Shown: one piece after another, positions 33,201 through 45,738 of the stretch
Numbering within the stretch: the first letter of the stretch is position 1
Layout: each line of letters begins with the position of its first letter
NCBI RefSeq assembly: GCF_905220565.1
Contig: NC_059398.1
Coordinates: 4,735,177-4,799,176, forward strand
Direction of reading: 5' to 3'
Length of the DNA stretch: 64,000 bases
From: Melitaea cinxia
Lineage: Eukaryota; Arthropoda; Insecta; Lepidoptera; Nymphalidae
The notes under the pieces: model-generated
The model's input: the letters and a program-made list of their open reading frames with translations, nothing else
Told to the model about the DNA's origin: nothing
Databases searched by the model: none
Position numbers and translations under genes: made by a program

Positions 33201-36200
33201 TTCATAGATGATACTATTTTAATTGCAAGATCATTAACAATTACTGTAAAGATGTTCACCGGTTTTTTGTGTTATTTTTCTTAAGAATAATGCAATAATA
33301 CATAGCTTAGTCGTAAGAGAATTATCCATGCAATAAAACGGTTATTGTCATTTATTCTAACGAAATATTAATAAAAGAAACTGAAAAAAATAAGAGTGAT
33401 AGATTGATACTCAGAGAAGCCAAAAATTAAATAACATTAAAAAGGGTGTAACCGGCGTATACCGCTTTATTGCCCGGGGCCAGCGATATGTCAAGCGTTT
33501 TTAAAATTAGGCTTTTTTTACCAAAGATATCGCAAAACCTTTACAACTTAAGCACACTAATACATTTATTAGAATACTTACATGAAATCAACCTGTGTTA
33601 CTGTTTGAGTAATTATTTATATAGAATACTCCTATCACTAACAATAAGAAAATCGGTTTGTATTCCCAATACTTTATTTTTTCGTGTTTAGTATAAAATT
33701 ACATTAATTTATGTACATACATAAAAGTTTTATATTCTGCACAAAGCAATTGCGCAGATGAACATGATTATATTAAAAGTTTATAGAATTATTTCACATC
33801 ATTGCATGGCCCATACATTATATAAAAAGGATTTGTAATTAGCGATAAAAATTGACTGATTTATTGCATGAATATAATATAATGATAAGAATGTCTAAAA
33901 ACATCTAAAAACTTATTATAACTTACACATTTTATGGCACTGTAAATTATATTGCAAAAGCATTTAACATTCTCATAATTAAACAACGGTATTATTTATA
34001 AAAGATAAATTAATCTGTAGTGTGCACATTTTAAAATATTAATTAAACTTTCGAAATAAGAAAAGCCATAGAAAATAACTATTTGATGATAATGTTAAAT
34101 ACTTAATGATATTTTTATCTATTTCAACAACAGAATATTCTCATAAAGCCTCATAACTAACAGCTCTGTTCAGTAATATATTTAATAAACATAGATAAAT
34201 GTAGCCATAGTGATAAAAATCCTGAAGTAATTATTAATTATTTCATCGAATAAGTATGACGTATCTTTTTCTAAAGATTATATTTGAATAAGAACGATTG
34301 CAAATTTTTTTTCTCAACGATAGCTGCGCCTTAACATAGTGATGGAATTATTTTTGGGAAAAATATAAAGTGTTTACCAAAATACAATTTCTAATAAATT
34401 GCTTACATAGGCTATCGATTTTTTATTACTCAGCAATACATAATATATATTTTTTATATATATATTTAACTCGCTATATAAAAAAATAAACGCAGAGAAT
34501 AATTTAGAGATCAAGAGTAATATAAAGTAAACGATATGAGATCTAATAATATTCAGATAATTTTTATTAATTATGATTCCATTAAAGATAAAACTAATAT
34601 TGTAATTCACAACCCTAATCATAACTTCGAATCGTCGACGTCCTAATTAAATGCAGATTTTTAAAAATGACTAGATGCGTCTTAAATGGCAATCTTTACA
34701 AATACAAGTAAAATACAAATAAGTCCATTGTACTGAAATCGAAGACAAACGAAAACTTCTAAAATGCACCTTCACTTAATCCAAGTCTCACATTCGAATA
34801 ATAAGTTCCGTGACCGCCACACTGGGTTAATTTGCGGGCCGTGTCTATTAAATTATATAAAACAGCGTTAACAAATATTACTTTTTTTTTTAAATTTTCA
34901 TTATGTATATGATATTTACGGGTTCAGTAAATCTTAATTATTAACCGTAACGCGTGTGATTTTTGTACAAACTATGAACCGGGAGCCGTCGTATCACCCA
35001 ACAATATAACATCTGTGTAAAGATAAAAACTATTGTGTATAAAAATATCACTATTGTTATTGTTAATTGTCGCGGGTCGTGTGACTCGCGAATTCGACAC
35101 TAAAAACGGATAAGATCGACCTATTCCAACGCGTTGCAGTACAAAATATTACACTCTAATAAGAAAATATTTATTATTCGCTAGGAGGCGGTGGAACGGG
35201 TCGAACGTTGCGGGTAACGTGTATATGTATGTGTGTATAACATTATGTAACCTGTAAATAACTATGATAAATCAGCACCGGTTGCAACAAATGCTTTAAC
35301 AACGATCAGTCTATTGTCAGAAAGGAAGGTACTCGAACGTTTCGTTCAGCGAGGCCCGTTACTCGAGAGACACTTCTGTAGCGCTAATACTGAAATGATG
35401 ACAGGCGCCTTTCCTTGTATTTTAAGTAGGTTCTCGTTCGATAGGAATTCTTAAGTTAATCTTCTCTCATATGAAGAAATGCAAGAAAGCAAAGTCTCGC
35501 TGAAGTCTCGTTCTTGCACTCGGTATAATATCGAAAGGCACGCAATAAGCGGAGAGGTGTGACGGCAGATTGGCCCCCGGCGACACTCCGATCACAGACT
35601 AGATACATCTACTGACAGTCTTGTCGGACCGTTAAGCCACATAATCACAATGTCACCCAACGGAGAGATAGAATACTCCAAAAGTCGATAGTATCACTCG
35701 ACCGAGTCGAACAAGATCGTGATCTCGTTTTCAGGCCGTAACGTCCCACTGCTGGGCGGAGGCCTCTCTTCGCACGTCGGAGAGGACGAGATCGTTCGAG
35801 AAGTTTCGAGACGTCCGCCCCGCCGCTCCCGTGGGGCGCGCGGCCGGCTACCGCGGCGGGGCGGGCGGGCGGGCGGGCGAGCGCGCGGGTGTCCCGACGG
35901 CCGCTAGTGCGGCGCGGGCCGCAGGGCGGGGAGCGGCGGCGGAGGCGACGGCGGCGGCGGCTTGAGGCGCGGCGCGTGCTGCGCGAGCGTGTGCCGCCGC
36001 AGGTACAGCGGCGTCTTGAAGCAGCGGCCGCACGTGGCGCACACCACGGGCTGCGCCTCGTGGATGAGGCGCACGTGCTGGCGCAGGTTGGACGCGTTGG
36101 AGTAGCGCCGCCCGCACTGCGCGCACCGCACGCCCGCCGCGCCGCCCGCGCCCGCGCCCGCGCCGCCCGCGCCGCTCGCTGCCAACAACACCACGTTCGC

Positions 36201-39200
36201 ACTGCGCCTTCTGCCTCGCCGCCCGCCGCCGCACGCCCCGCTAGGATCGTCCTCCCGCCTACTTCGATTTCGTGATACTCGAGGTGTCATTCGACGGAAA
36301 TCGGTGGGTTTATTTGTCAGCGACTCGATAAAACTGTTATTTTGCTACCGCTTCGGGTCCGAGTTCGTTTTGCGGAAAGAGGGGCGCTACTTCGATGGAT
36401 CGATTCGAAGTCGATCGAAATTTTGTCAACAATTTGCGATCGCTACGTGGCGACCGATGGTGGACAATCCTAGGGTCGTCGGAGCGTCGAGTGTCGATGG
36501 GCGGCGGCGGCGAGGCGGACGGCGCGTCGCCCGACACCCGCGCGCCTAGCGCCTTGTTGGATACGAGACCGCGTGCTCTTCGAGTGTATACGATCGAAAT
36601 CTGTATGAGGTTCGCCGGGGGCGCGGCTGTCCGAGTCGACTTGTGCGTGGGATGACGTGACAGTGATATATATACAGTTAGAGTATAGTTACCTTCCGAG
36701 TTCTCGTCGCGCAGCTCCGCGTTCATGCCGGCCATGAGATCGATGTTACCTGTGAAAGCAAATCAACTTATCAGTGTCCGTGCGATATGAAATGCGGTCG
36801 AGGAGTCGTCGAAAGTCTACATACCTTGTAAGGTGGCGAAAGGATTCGCCAGAGCGTTGTTGTCATTGTAGAATATAGGCTGAAAATTGGACCGTTCCTC
36901 GTCGCTGCCCTCCTGCTCCATGACTTCCATTTTTGGTTCGAGTAAATCGGTCGCGCTAAAGTCTTGACATGTTTCAACTCCTTCCTTATAATCTCCGGGA
37001 TCCATGAGAATATCGTTTTCTTCATTGTTAATTTCAGTTGCTTCGAGATCAGTTTTCACCCTCAATGTGGGGTAGTTACAGGTTTGGTTAAAGTCGTCAT
37101 TATTAGGCCTCGTTTGACTAGAAGTTTGAAAGGAAGCTTCTTCGTTGAGATTATTTCTGGCAACATCGGGAGAATTTATCTCAGAACGGCGACTCGCACT
37201 CTTCTCGGGATCGTCGGCAGACGTCGATTCCACATTTTGGCTTGCGGCTTTGGAGGAGGAGGTAGAATGTGACGGCTTGGCGCTGAGCAAATTACGTAGT
37301 TGGGAAGGCGGAGACTTTCGATTTGGCTTCTTAAAAAAAATACACTAAAATAATAGCTATACATTGAGCATCTAAAAATATTTTTTTTTACCAAATGGTT
37401 ATTTACCTTGTCGTTGTGTTGAGAACAATCAGTGAGGCCGCGTATTTGTAGTGCGTCAGCAGTGCGCAAGAATGCACTGAGTTGCGCCTGCGCGATATTC
37501 ACCTGGCCCACGTACATAAATTGTAGAAGCGCGCGGACATGTGACACTTCACAATCGCGCATAAATATTATTGGGTGAGGACACGGATTATTCTGGAAAA
37601 GACAAAGTTCATATTTTACACATTGACATTAAATTATAGAATCCTATAGATCAAATCAACTATGACGATTTCTAAATTAATAAGTGATTGTAGCTGCAAA
37701 TTAGGTTAATTGCTTTAACTTAATGAGCTACCACATATTTTCCATATATTTATTATTACTTTAGTGATAATGAAAGTAATAAAATATAACAAATGATGAT
37801 TCTATTCTAATTTTAGAGTAGCAAATGGCAAAACATTCCTTTTTAATGGTATATTGAATAATTATGGTCACAAAACTACATCTCTTTGAATATAATTATT
37901 TATCAAAATGATAACAAAAAGTAAACACAGCAATGGAATGCTGTAATTTCTTTAATTAATTTAAAAAAATTGTGGAGTAGCATAGTTTTCACTCGTATTT
38001 CGAATTGACTTGAATAAGTAACACCTAGAAACTATCAATTAAATATTTGCATTCAATTATTACTGAATAAACACTACTACAAACTTAGTAGTTTGAAGGT
38101 GTTAAAGAAAGGAAATTTTTTACTAACAAAAAGCTTTATGTAATAAAAAAAACTATACAATTTTAATATCAGGCAGAAAATCTATGAAAGTTATATTTCT
38201 TTATTATGCCAAATCATAAAAAATTTATATTCAAAACTATTTTGCACCTCTGTTACTAATTATTTTGTAGATTTTTCAACAACCCATTGCATTATCAATT
38301 TTTAATTTAACTGTTAGAACAATGAAGTCATTTTCTCAAGAAACTAAAAAATATTAAACAGTCTTTATATAATTAATATTAAATGAGCTATAATAATTTA
38401 ATAAAAGTGCTAAATCTTAAGCAAGTTCTTATCCTTTGTTGTTAAAACCAATAAAATCAGACTGGTAACGGGATCTTATCAATTTTGTAACAGGTCATTG
38501 ACAGATCTCGATAATGTACAATGTCAACTTTTAACATACACCTTACATCCAGAGACATACAATGGCAAAATATGTAGTTGTTATCTTTTTTATAAACTAG
38601 GTAAGCAATTGTTTATTAAGTTTTTAAACACTATCTATAAGTGTGGTTTTATCTCCTACAATAAATAACAGTATACTATACTGGTACGGCTATTATGATG
38701 GTTTTATAAATTACGTTTTGTTCCATTACTATGTTCATTTTATAGAAATATTACTATATATTATATAAAACACTAACTGTGCCTGCGACGTCCTGGGGGA
38801 ATTTTGCAAAATAGTTATTGTTTAGTTCGCAGTTACAAAATAAAAAAAAAAACTAAACATAAGTAGCCTAAATTACTCCTTATTATATCAGCTATCTGCC
38901 AGTGAGTCTCGTCAAAATCAGTCCCGCTGTTTCAGAGATTAGCACACAGATTAAACAGACAGACAGATAGACAAAACTTATAAAAAATGTTATTTTGATA
39001 TATGTAATAGTATGAATTTAGTAAAAAGTAAGTTTAAAACAAAGTTATTTTAATATTACAAACAGACACTCCAATTTTATTTATTTGTATAGATATAGTA
39101 AATTATATTCTATTTCAGTCTAGAATAAGCTTGACATTGTAAATGAATAAAAAATATATAAAAAATAACTCATAAAAATAAAATTTATGTTCATTAGAAT

Positions 39201-40206
39201 GTTAATTAATATATACAATTTAAATCCTAAACATTAATCACATGATTTAATATGTGAATACGTCCCATACAGAGTATGTTAAGTGACAAAACAGAAAATA
39301 AAAAGTAATAAGCATTACAAGAAAGGACAAAGCCCTTATAATAAAGTGATTTCATAAAATTTATGGTTTTTAATTGGCCCTTTTGTAACTGTGGGTTTAT
39401 GTCCTATAAATAGTTTTTCATTCCAAATTAGAAAAATAAACATAATAAAAACTAAGCAATTTTTTTTAATTGTTACATTTTTGTATGTCTGTGTACATAA
39501 GTTCTATATTATCTGTATTTTTTAAATATTTCTTCCTTAATACAATCAAATTTATTGTAATTTCAATTAATGTTGCTTATGCAAAAATTTATGAGATTAT
39601 CATCATAATCACTAAATAACTGTATTTTGTAGTTGATTTCATATTTTGAAATGGCTTTGAATAAATTTTAAGAAAGAACAACTGAAAATTACATTAAATA
39701 ATTCTACAAGAGGGAAATATGTCATAAAAAAAAGTTAGAAAGGGGTTTCTCAGTTTTGACGAATATGAAGTTTTAATAGAAATTTTTAAAATAAAGCTAT
39801 CTAATAGTGCACCAACACTAACGAATTAATTAGAAATTGTGAAACAGAATTCTAAAGTAGGTACAAATAATGAAATCACGAATACTTAACTGGATCGCGA
39901 GACATGGCATTTGTAAGTAGATCAAGTGTTTTATACATAACAACTTTCACTAGAGTCATTGTAATGGTGACACATCAAAGTGTGGGGAGTGAAAGATGGA
40001 CTTACTTTAAATAATTCCTTGAAATACGGACTACATGCCGAAAGAACCACTTTGTGGGCTTCGAGCCTGTGTCCCTCACATGCCAGGGTGACATCCACGA
40101 AGTCCTCATCATCGCGCAGTGCCTCGAATTGAGAAGTTATGTTCGCTTGAAAATTGTTCCATCTCAAACAGAATTGCTGGTCGCCACCCAGTTCTGTACC
40201 TTCCAT
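30203..40206 (-). CDS. BTB/POZ transcription regulator, BEN-domain isoform, 7 coding exons
   Basis: Exons (gene order) 40206-40006, 37592-37407, 37329-36825, 36749-36693, 32001-31859, 31134-30812 and 30299-30203 join in frame with consistent phases: 503 residues. Residues 9-129 form a BTB domain of the insect lola/broad/tramtrack type (QQFCLRWNNFQANITSQF, DVTLACEGHRLEAHKVVLSA, LQFMYVGQVNIAQAQL). Residues 130-316 are a polar, acidic linker. The exon 31134-30812 encodes a BEN domain (KVTRGLAAALFSPMELATCS, then LDRRRVHALISYV and KCKENCAALR), a DNA-binding or protein-interaction fold. The last exon adds a short tail ending RAAYPHL. A GT donor at 30811-30810 overlaps an alternative in-frame TGA (30808-30810) if that intron is retained. 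The late exons are very GC-rich. I cannot assign a fly orthologue. Confidence 0.85.
31490..31745 (-). mobile_element. RTE-like LINE C-terminal fragment
   Basis: A diverged copy of the same C-terminal region as 28918-29260: on the - strand 'agtgggctggtcacctgtga' type sequence corresponds to W-A-G-H-L and the Trp-Thr-Asp-Asp-Leu block is at about 31540. It lies in the intron between the BEN exon (31134-30812) and the exon 32001-31859. Confidence 0.65.
32980..33485. mobile_element. MITE with ~25-bp terminal inverted repeats
   Basis: Left end CGCTGTCCCCGGGCAATAAA continues GCGGTA; the right end, on the other strand, reads CGCTGGCCCCGGGCAATAAA then GCGGTA. ATAT lies directly outside both ends, a likely 4-bp target duplication. 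The 0.5-kb interior is AT-rich without an ORF. It is a non-autonomous DNA transposon in the large intron of the BTB gene. Only one copy is seen in the window. Confidence 0.75.
33490..35640. other. AT-rich intron, nothing recognised
   Basis: Intronic sequence of the BTB gene between the MITE and the zinc-finger exon. I see no exon, repeat family or RNA gene. 35640-35900 becomes GC-rich and is probably 3' UTR of the zinc-finger isoform. Confidence 0.3.
35904..36178 (-). CDS. Alternative terminal exon of the BTB gene: two C2H2 zinc fingers
   Basis: The exon could be used instead of the BEN exons. An AG acceptor before 36178 gives phase 1, the same as at 32001, so the microexon 36749-36693 can splice to either. 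The result is a 407-residue isoform. After an Ala/Gly-rich linker come two C2H2 fingers: CAQC-x12-H-x4-H and CATC-x12-H-x4-H (RRYSNASNLRQHVRLIH and RCFKTPLYLRRHTLAQH). The tail is Pro-rich and ends at the stop at 35904-35906. The acceptor has a weak pyrimidine tract (GTGGTGTTGTTGGCAG), so the exact start is less certain than the fingers. Two-finger C-termini are typical of insect BTB regulators such as lola, tramtrack and broad. Confidence 0.75.
38765..39095 (+). repeat. Family-C repeat, diverged
   Basis: Starts 'taactgtgcctgcgacgtcc', includes 'tcagtcccgctgtttcagag' and 'cagacagacagatagac', and ends 'cactccaattttatttattt'. In BTB intron 1. The rest of that intron, 37600-40000, is AT-rich with nothing else recognised. 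Confidence 0.6.
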
Positions 40207-40959
40207 TACTTATAGACATAACTCGATATCCCTGCTCATTTAATTGTTTGATAAGAATAATTAAATATTGAAAATAAATATATCACAGTAACTTGCAATT
40301 TCAGTCGCCGTCTGGCCGAAAATCTTGAAAGAAAACAATCAATAAAATGTCGTACCAATATAAGAAAAATAAAACTTTTTAATTTGTCATTCATTTACTG
40401 ATGGGTACATTCACTTCAACGTTCCATTACATGTTTCGATTCATACCGGTTTTTTCTAAACAGCAAAATGCCAGTTTTTAAGTTATAAATTATTAGTTTA
40501 GTATTAAATATTACAAAATAACAAATTTTGTTTATATTTAAAATTATTTATGTAATAATAATAATGCTTTATTTTGAATAAACATTTTGAACAAATGGTA
40601 TCAATTACAAAAATTTATTTACGCAAAGGGTTTAATAGCATTAAAAAAAATTCAGTTCAGACTGATCATCCTATATGGATTATTAGTAAAATCTGTGATA
40701 ATGGTGATCAGCCAACCTCCCCCATGATACAATATATAATTTTGGCACAAGTTCTATATGAAGAGGTAGACTTCTTCATAACAAAAACAATCATACCAAA
40801 CATATGAGACACTGAATATAAAATTAAGTATACGTGAGATAGTTTGTGTATGTGTAAGTGTATGTATGTAAGTTTGTGTGTCAGTGAGTGTGCGCAAGAT
40901 TGTGCATTTATCAGCTTCAAAGAGCCTACAACTTTAGCAAATTAAATAAAATACTCTCA

Positions 40960-41290
40960 TTACATTACAGCCTATACAGTCCACTGTTGGACATAGGCCT
41001 CCACAAGCTTACGCCAAAAATAATGTGAACTCATGTGTTTTGCCCATAGTCACCACGCTGGGCAGGCGGGTTGGTGACCGCAGTACTGGCTTTGTCGCAC
41101 CGAAGATGCGACTGCCCGTCTTCGGCCTGTGTATTTCAAAACCAGCAGTTAGATTGTTATCCCGCCACGGATCGGCTTTTTAAGTTCCAAGGTGGTAGCG
41201 GAACTGTGTTATCCCTTAGTCGCCTCTTACGACGCCCACGGGAAGAGGGGGGGTGGCTATATTCTTCATTACCGTAGCCACACAGTACAA
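40960..41290 (+). repeat. Family-B repeat
   Basis: Starts 'acagcctatacagtccactg', shares 'caccacgctgggcaggcggg' with 23397-23745, and ends 'ccgtagccacacag'. The open frame 41071-41277 across it is repeat-derived. Confidence 0.6.
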
Positions 41291-41323
41291 TAAATAAAAT
41301 ACTCAAATAAAAAAATATATATA

Positions 41324-43660
41324 TACAGGGTGGGGATGACAATACGACAATAACTTTGACATCGTATATGTAATGATATTCCAAGCCCACATACAAAAAA
41401 TCAATAAAATACATCCAGTAGTTTAGTCAAAAAATATGATTTTTCATTTTTTACAATTACTACGTGTTGTATAATATTAATAAACGGTCACCCGCAGGTT
41501 AACGACCCTTTGAGCGCGATCGGTACAAACATAATATTACGCGTACCTACGCGTAATTTAAAAACGTGCAAAATTGTTATCTATTTTGGTAGGTCAGTGT
41601 TGTGTTAAGACATATTAAAAACATTTGTTAAATAGTTTTAATATTCAGTATGATTCTAATAATTTTCTTTTTATAATTTTTGTTTTTTAAAAATTTATTG
41701 TTTCTTTTAATGCTTAAATTTTAAATTCTGAAAATCTAAATTCTGAATCTAACATAGTTTTTGCAAGTAGGTAATATCACGGGGAGCACACATGGCATAT
41801 CAACAATATTTAATAAATTTCATTGACTATATTTATTTCAAGATCAAAATATTCGCGAAACTTTTGCTCGAGCAGTTCAACAAATGCGATAAAGACAACA
41901 AATAACAATAACAACAATTATTAATAATAAAATACCACGTTATTACATTAAAATATTAAATCTTGCAACAGCTGAAAAAAACAATCAACGTGGCACGTGT
42001 GTTGCAATGACCCTGAGAACGTCTAACGGTGTAAAGGACAACTGGCTGTGCCAGGGCTGCTAGAAAAATTTGTCACACTCATACAAAATTTTCTGTGGTC
42101 ATATTTTTTAACAAAAGAATTTGTTGGCTTAAAATTCGTATCATTTTCGTTTCTTCTTATTAATGCTAGGCTAATAATGTGCCCTTAAGGGTATCATTGG
42201 ATAAACTGTTTCTAAGTTTTGTTCTGATTAAATTAACTTCGCTGAATTCTCGTTCACATTACAGATTGCACTGTAATGGGGAAAACATAACAAATTTAAA
42301 GCAAATTGAGCCAGTGTTTTATAATTTTCAAATTGTTTTTTATTTCAAAATGTATTTTTTTTTCAAGTCGCAATTATTACCACAAGATAAATTATAAGTT
42401 TCATTAGAAAGCAAACAAATACAGCATTTATATGATTTTTCAAAGAGTCCTCATTCATATAAAAGTGGTAGGTTCATTCAAGTAAGGGAAATTAACGAAA
42501 TTCAAGCTTGCCGGTGAATGATGTTTCTTTAATTATGAAATGCTTCCAGGTAATAGGAATATAAAAATCGTACATTTTGCGTATGATTTTAGTCTAGCGA
42601 TCGTACATGAGTAAAAATTAAAAAAAAAAAATAGTATCGATTAAAATCGTACATCTGTCAGCCCTGGTGCGTAGGCTAGCGTAAACAAAACATGTTATAA
42701 CATGTTTTTAGTTTTTCCCTGAGTTGCCGCGTACGCGACAAGCGGCCAGTGGTCTCTGTGCCGTTTATTTAGGTACTCATGTTTTTTGATGTCATACGCG
42801 TTGATTTGTCAATTTTCTACATATGCGCACGAGTTTTGTTCGTTTTAATTAATTATTGGATTATCTCGAAAGACTTGGAGTGATTGTGCGATATTTTAAC
42901 GCTTTATTTTTATAGTGACAAGAACATTAACGTAGAATAAATGCCTAGTTTAATAGTTATTAGGTGAATTGTGCGAAATTAGGCGCTAGTGTTAATAGTA
43001 AGAATAGTTTTTATTTTATTTACAATGCCACGTTATAATTACACAGCTTCGGAGTACATGATTTTTGTTTACGGAGAATGCCACGGCAAGGCTAATTTAG
43101 CAATACAGAAGTACCGGGAGAGATATGGGAACACCCGTATTTGTCCAACCGATGGCCGCACATTTCAAATGCTTTTCAGAGGATACGGGAAGATCAATGC
43201 TTAATCCCGCATTTTCTGTGAAGTTTTGTAACAAACGACTTGTACTCAACAGACGTAAATACAGTTGATGAGTAAAAAAATAGAATTATTAGACCTTTTA
43301 ATAAATTAAAAAATATGGCCACTAATGGCGACATCATGTCAAAATTAATGAATTAAATTATAAGAAGATAATTATTTTAGATAGAATTTAAAAATTTAGT
43401 AACCTACTATGACCGACCAAACAAACCAACGTACCTAGTTCGTAGTAGTTCGTTGTGTCACCGCGCGTCATAACAGGTCAGTGAACCTATAGTCACACAT
43501 GTTGTAGTATAATTTTATTATATTTTTCTTATTTAGTTTGTTTGAAAAAATCATTTTTTTGATTTTGACGTTAGAAATTTTTGGATGGTTTTGAAATACT
43601 CCTATAGACTAGTATTACCTGTGTTATCAATTTTTGTCGTATTGTCATCCCCACTCTGTA
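41324..43660 (+). mobile_element. 2.3-kb DNA transposon with 27-bp terminal inverted repeats
   Basis: Left end TACAGGGTGGGGATGACAAT continues ACGACAA; the right end read on the other strand is TACAGAGTGGGGATGACAAT then ACGACAA, one mismatch over 27 bp. Both ends abut TATATA, so a TA-type target site is likely. Similarity of the ends continues, more diverged, for another ~80 bp. The only coding trace is the small HTH ORF at 43025-43204. The transposase catalytic region is absent, so it is an internally deleted, non-autonomous copy. Confidence 0.75.
43025..43204 (+). CDS. Small helix-turn-helix (DUF4817-like) ORF inside the transposon
   Basis: 59 residues starting MPRYNYTASEYMIFVYGECH and including LAIQKYRERYGNTRICPTDG then RTFQMLFRGYG. 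This pattern (an aromatic start, FVYG, A-x-x-x-Y-x-x-R-x, then a second helix) matches the short HTH domain found at the N-terminus of proteins of a family of arthropod transposon-derived genes. The frame stops right after the domain, so it is a truncated transposase N-terminus or a bare DNA-binding domain. An upstream in-frame ATG at 42989 is possible but less likely. Confidence 0.6.
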   Translation: MPRYNYTASEYMIFVYGECHGKANLAIQKYRERYGNTRICPTDGRTFQMLFRGYGKINA

Positions 43661-43665
43661 TATAT

Positions 43666-43712
43666 ACGGTCGAATTGAGTAACCTCCTTTTTTGAAGTCG
43701 GTTAAAAAAATG
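43666..43712 (-). repeat. Solo end of the AACCGACTTC family
   Basis: 'ggtcgaattgagtaacctcc' then 'ttttttgaagtcggtt' and an A run, directly against the TATATA flank of the 2.3-kb transposon. Confidence 0.6.
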
Positions 43713-45149
43713 AAAAAATTATAAGTAAATATATTTGATAGTCTTGAATGGTAAATGTGGCTAATGGGATCACTTTTAAACCAAAAAGATATTTAAAGAT
43801 TGATTAGTAAATTATTTATTTTTACTTAAACATTTTGAATTTATTTTATGACTAAACGTAATTATTATAAAATTTATATAAATATACCTTGTACATGAGA
43901 CAAAATAAAAACTTACGGGACAAAAACAGTGTGGCGTTAGTGTTGGTTTGGTGTCCTCAACTAATCCTTCTATTGTTCGGCAACACTTGAAAGTTAGTGG
44001 TATTGATATGATTTGACTAAATTACACTATTTTTTGTGGGCGTCCAGGTAAATTTGTTATTACAATTTTTTTCCATGTATCCCTTAAATTTCGATTTTTA
44101 GAAAACCTGCCAAATTTTTATATAAAACATTATGGTCGAAGTTCGCATTAAGTAATTCTAGTAAAATGTATTAATACTCATAATACGTGTATTATATTTA
44201 ATTTAATGCAATTTTATTATATAACTATGTTTATTAAAAATGCTAGCAATATAATATTATAAATAAATTAAAATCTCAAAAATGTCTGTCTTCTCTTTTG
44301 CCTTTGCCGTTTTTATCGATAACCATCTACAAACAGACCGGTAACAACACTATCGCTCGGCGACAGTGACTTCTCGGAAATAGACTCCGATCAGTTGCTC
44401 GACCGATCCGCATATTGTATGAGGGCGAGCGGCCTGTTTTAGTAAACAAATCGAGTCAACACGACCGATAATATTAGTAATTTTTAAGTTTAAAAAAGGT
44501 TTAAAAGAAGTATACAAGTAATAATGTAATTAAAAAATACTTATGTATGAAAGGTAACGACATGTTTTAGTAAATTTGACGTGGCAGATATTTTTTTGCA
44601 ACAAAAAACAGAACAATTTGACATTTTTTGAAGGACGTTGATTCAATCGAGCAACTAGATTTAGTCTAGTGATCAGTGCGGCTGCAACTAGTTTTATTGT
44701 ATGCATATGGCCATTTGGCCTTATACCTTGACAGAGGGGAACGCCGGGGTGATTAGATAACGGAAACGTTTTACGTTTGTTTTACCGGTAAATAGTAATA
44801 ACAATACTGATGTTTCCTCATACGTCACTAAAAAAGTAAAAACCATGGAGCATCTCTATGCTCCATGGTTTTTACTTTTTTGGAGCATCTCTATGCTCCA
44901 TGGTAAAAACGATAGGTATTTTTACCGACACATTTTCGATCGACGTGCAAAATTGTTCAAATCAACGCACTAAATTAAAACATGATATTAAATAAAAATA
45001 GCTTTCAAAGTAAATATAAATAAAGACTTGTAGCAAAAATACTTATGATTGTGATGGTACCCTAGTATAATTTATTTTTATTTCATTGTAAATAGGTTGT
45101 TTGTAAATATGTTTTTGATATTAAACATTTTTTTATTATATTATGTATA
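43713..45149. other. Intergenic sequence with tandem palindromes, no gene
   Basis: No exon is supported. At 44840-44902 two palindromes follow each other: CCATGGAGCATCTCTATGCT-CCATGG, a spacer, then GGAGCATCTCTATGCTCC. The wider region 44640-44940 looks like mobile-element debris of unknown class. Confidence 0.4.
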
Positions 45150-45475
45150 TAACTAGCAGTGCCCGCGACTTCGTCCGCGTGGAATTTAACAAAAAAAGTT
45201 ATTGCTCAGTTTGCAGAGTTATAAAATAAATAGATTTCTAAAATAAAGTAGTAGTAGCCTAAGTTACTCCTTATTACCTCAGCTATCTGCCAGTGAAAGA
45301 CCCGTCAAAATCGGTCCAGCCGTGTCAGAGATTACCCGGAACAAACAGACAAAAATTGTAAAATATGATATTTTGGTATATGTACCGTGTACACATCCAT
45401 ATACATTGAGTAAAAAGCGGTTATTTTAATATTGCAAACAGACACTCCAATTTTATTATTTTGCATAGATAATAA
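45150..45475 (+). repeat. Family-C repeat, near full length
   Basis: Starts 'agcagtgcccgcgacttcgt' and 'ccgcgtggaatttaaca', includes 'tcggtccagccgtgtcagag', and ends 'gacactccaattttatt'. It is the closest to the presumed consensus of the four copies in this window. Confidence 0.7.
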
Positions 45476-45738
45476 ATAATAGACTTGTTAAGTATGTAAG
45501 AATGACCCCATCAACATGAAAAAGTGTAAGAACTGTTACAAAAACAACTGAAATCATTCGTCTCATTCCTTTTGACCTTCCCTCCTATCACCTATCATAT
45601 ATCATCAAACTTAACAAATGCCCTATTCTTAGTTAAAAATATACCAAAAAAAAAGCAATGAAATATCAACAATAATAGTTTATTATATATTAATTAAAAG
45701 TTATAAAACACCTTATAGTAATTGAAGTAATATGCATT

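Noticed and set aside
35645..36290. Several 62-185 codon frames on both strands over the zinc-finger exon
   Set aside because: GC-rich sequence leaves all frames open. Only the - frame with two C2H2 fingers has recognisable motifs and a phase-matched acceptor.
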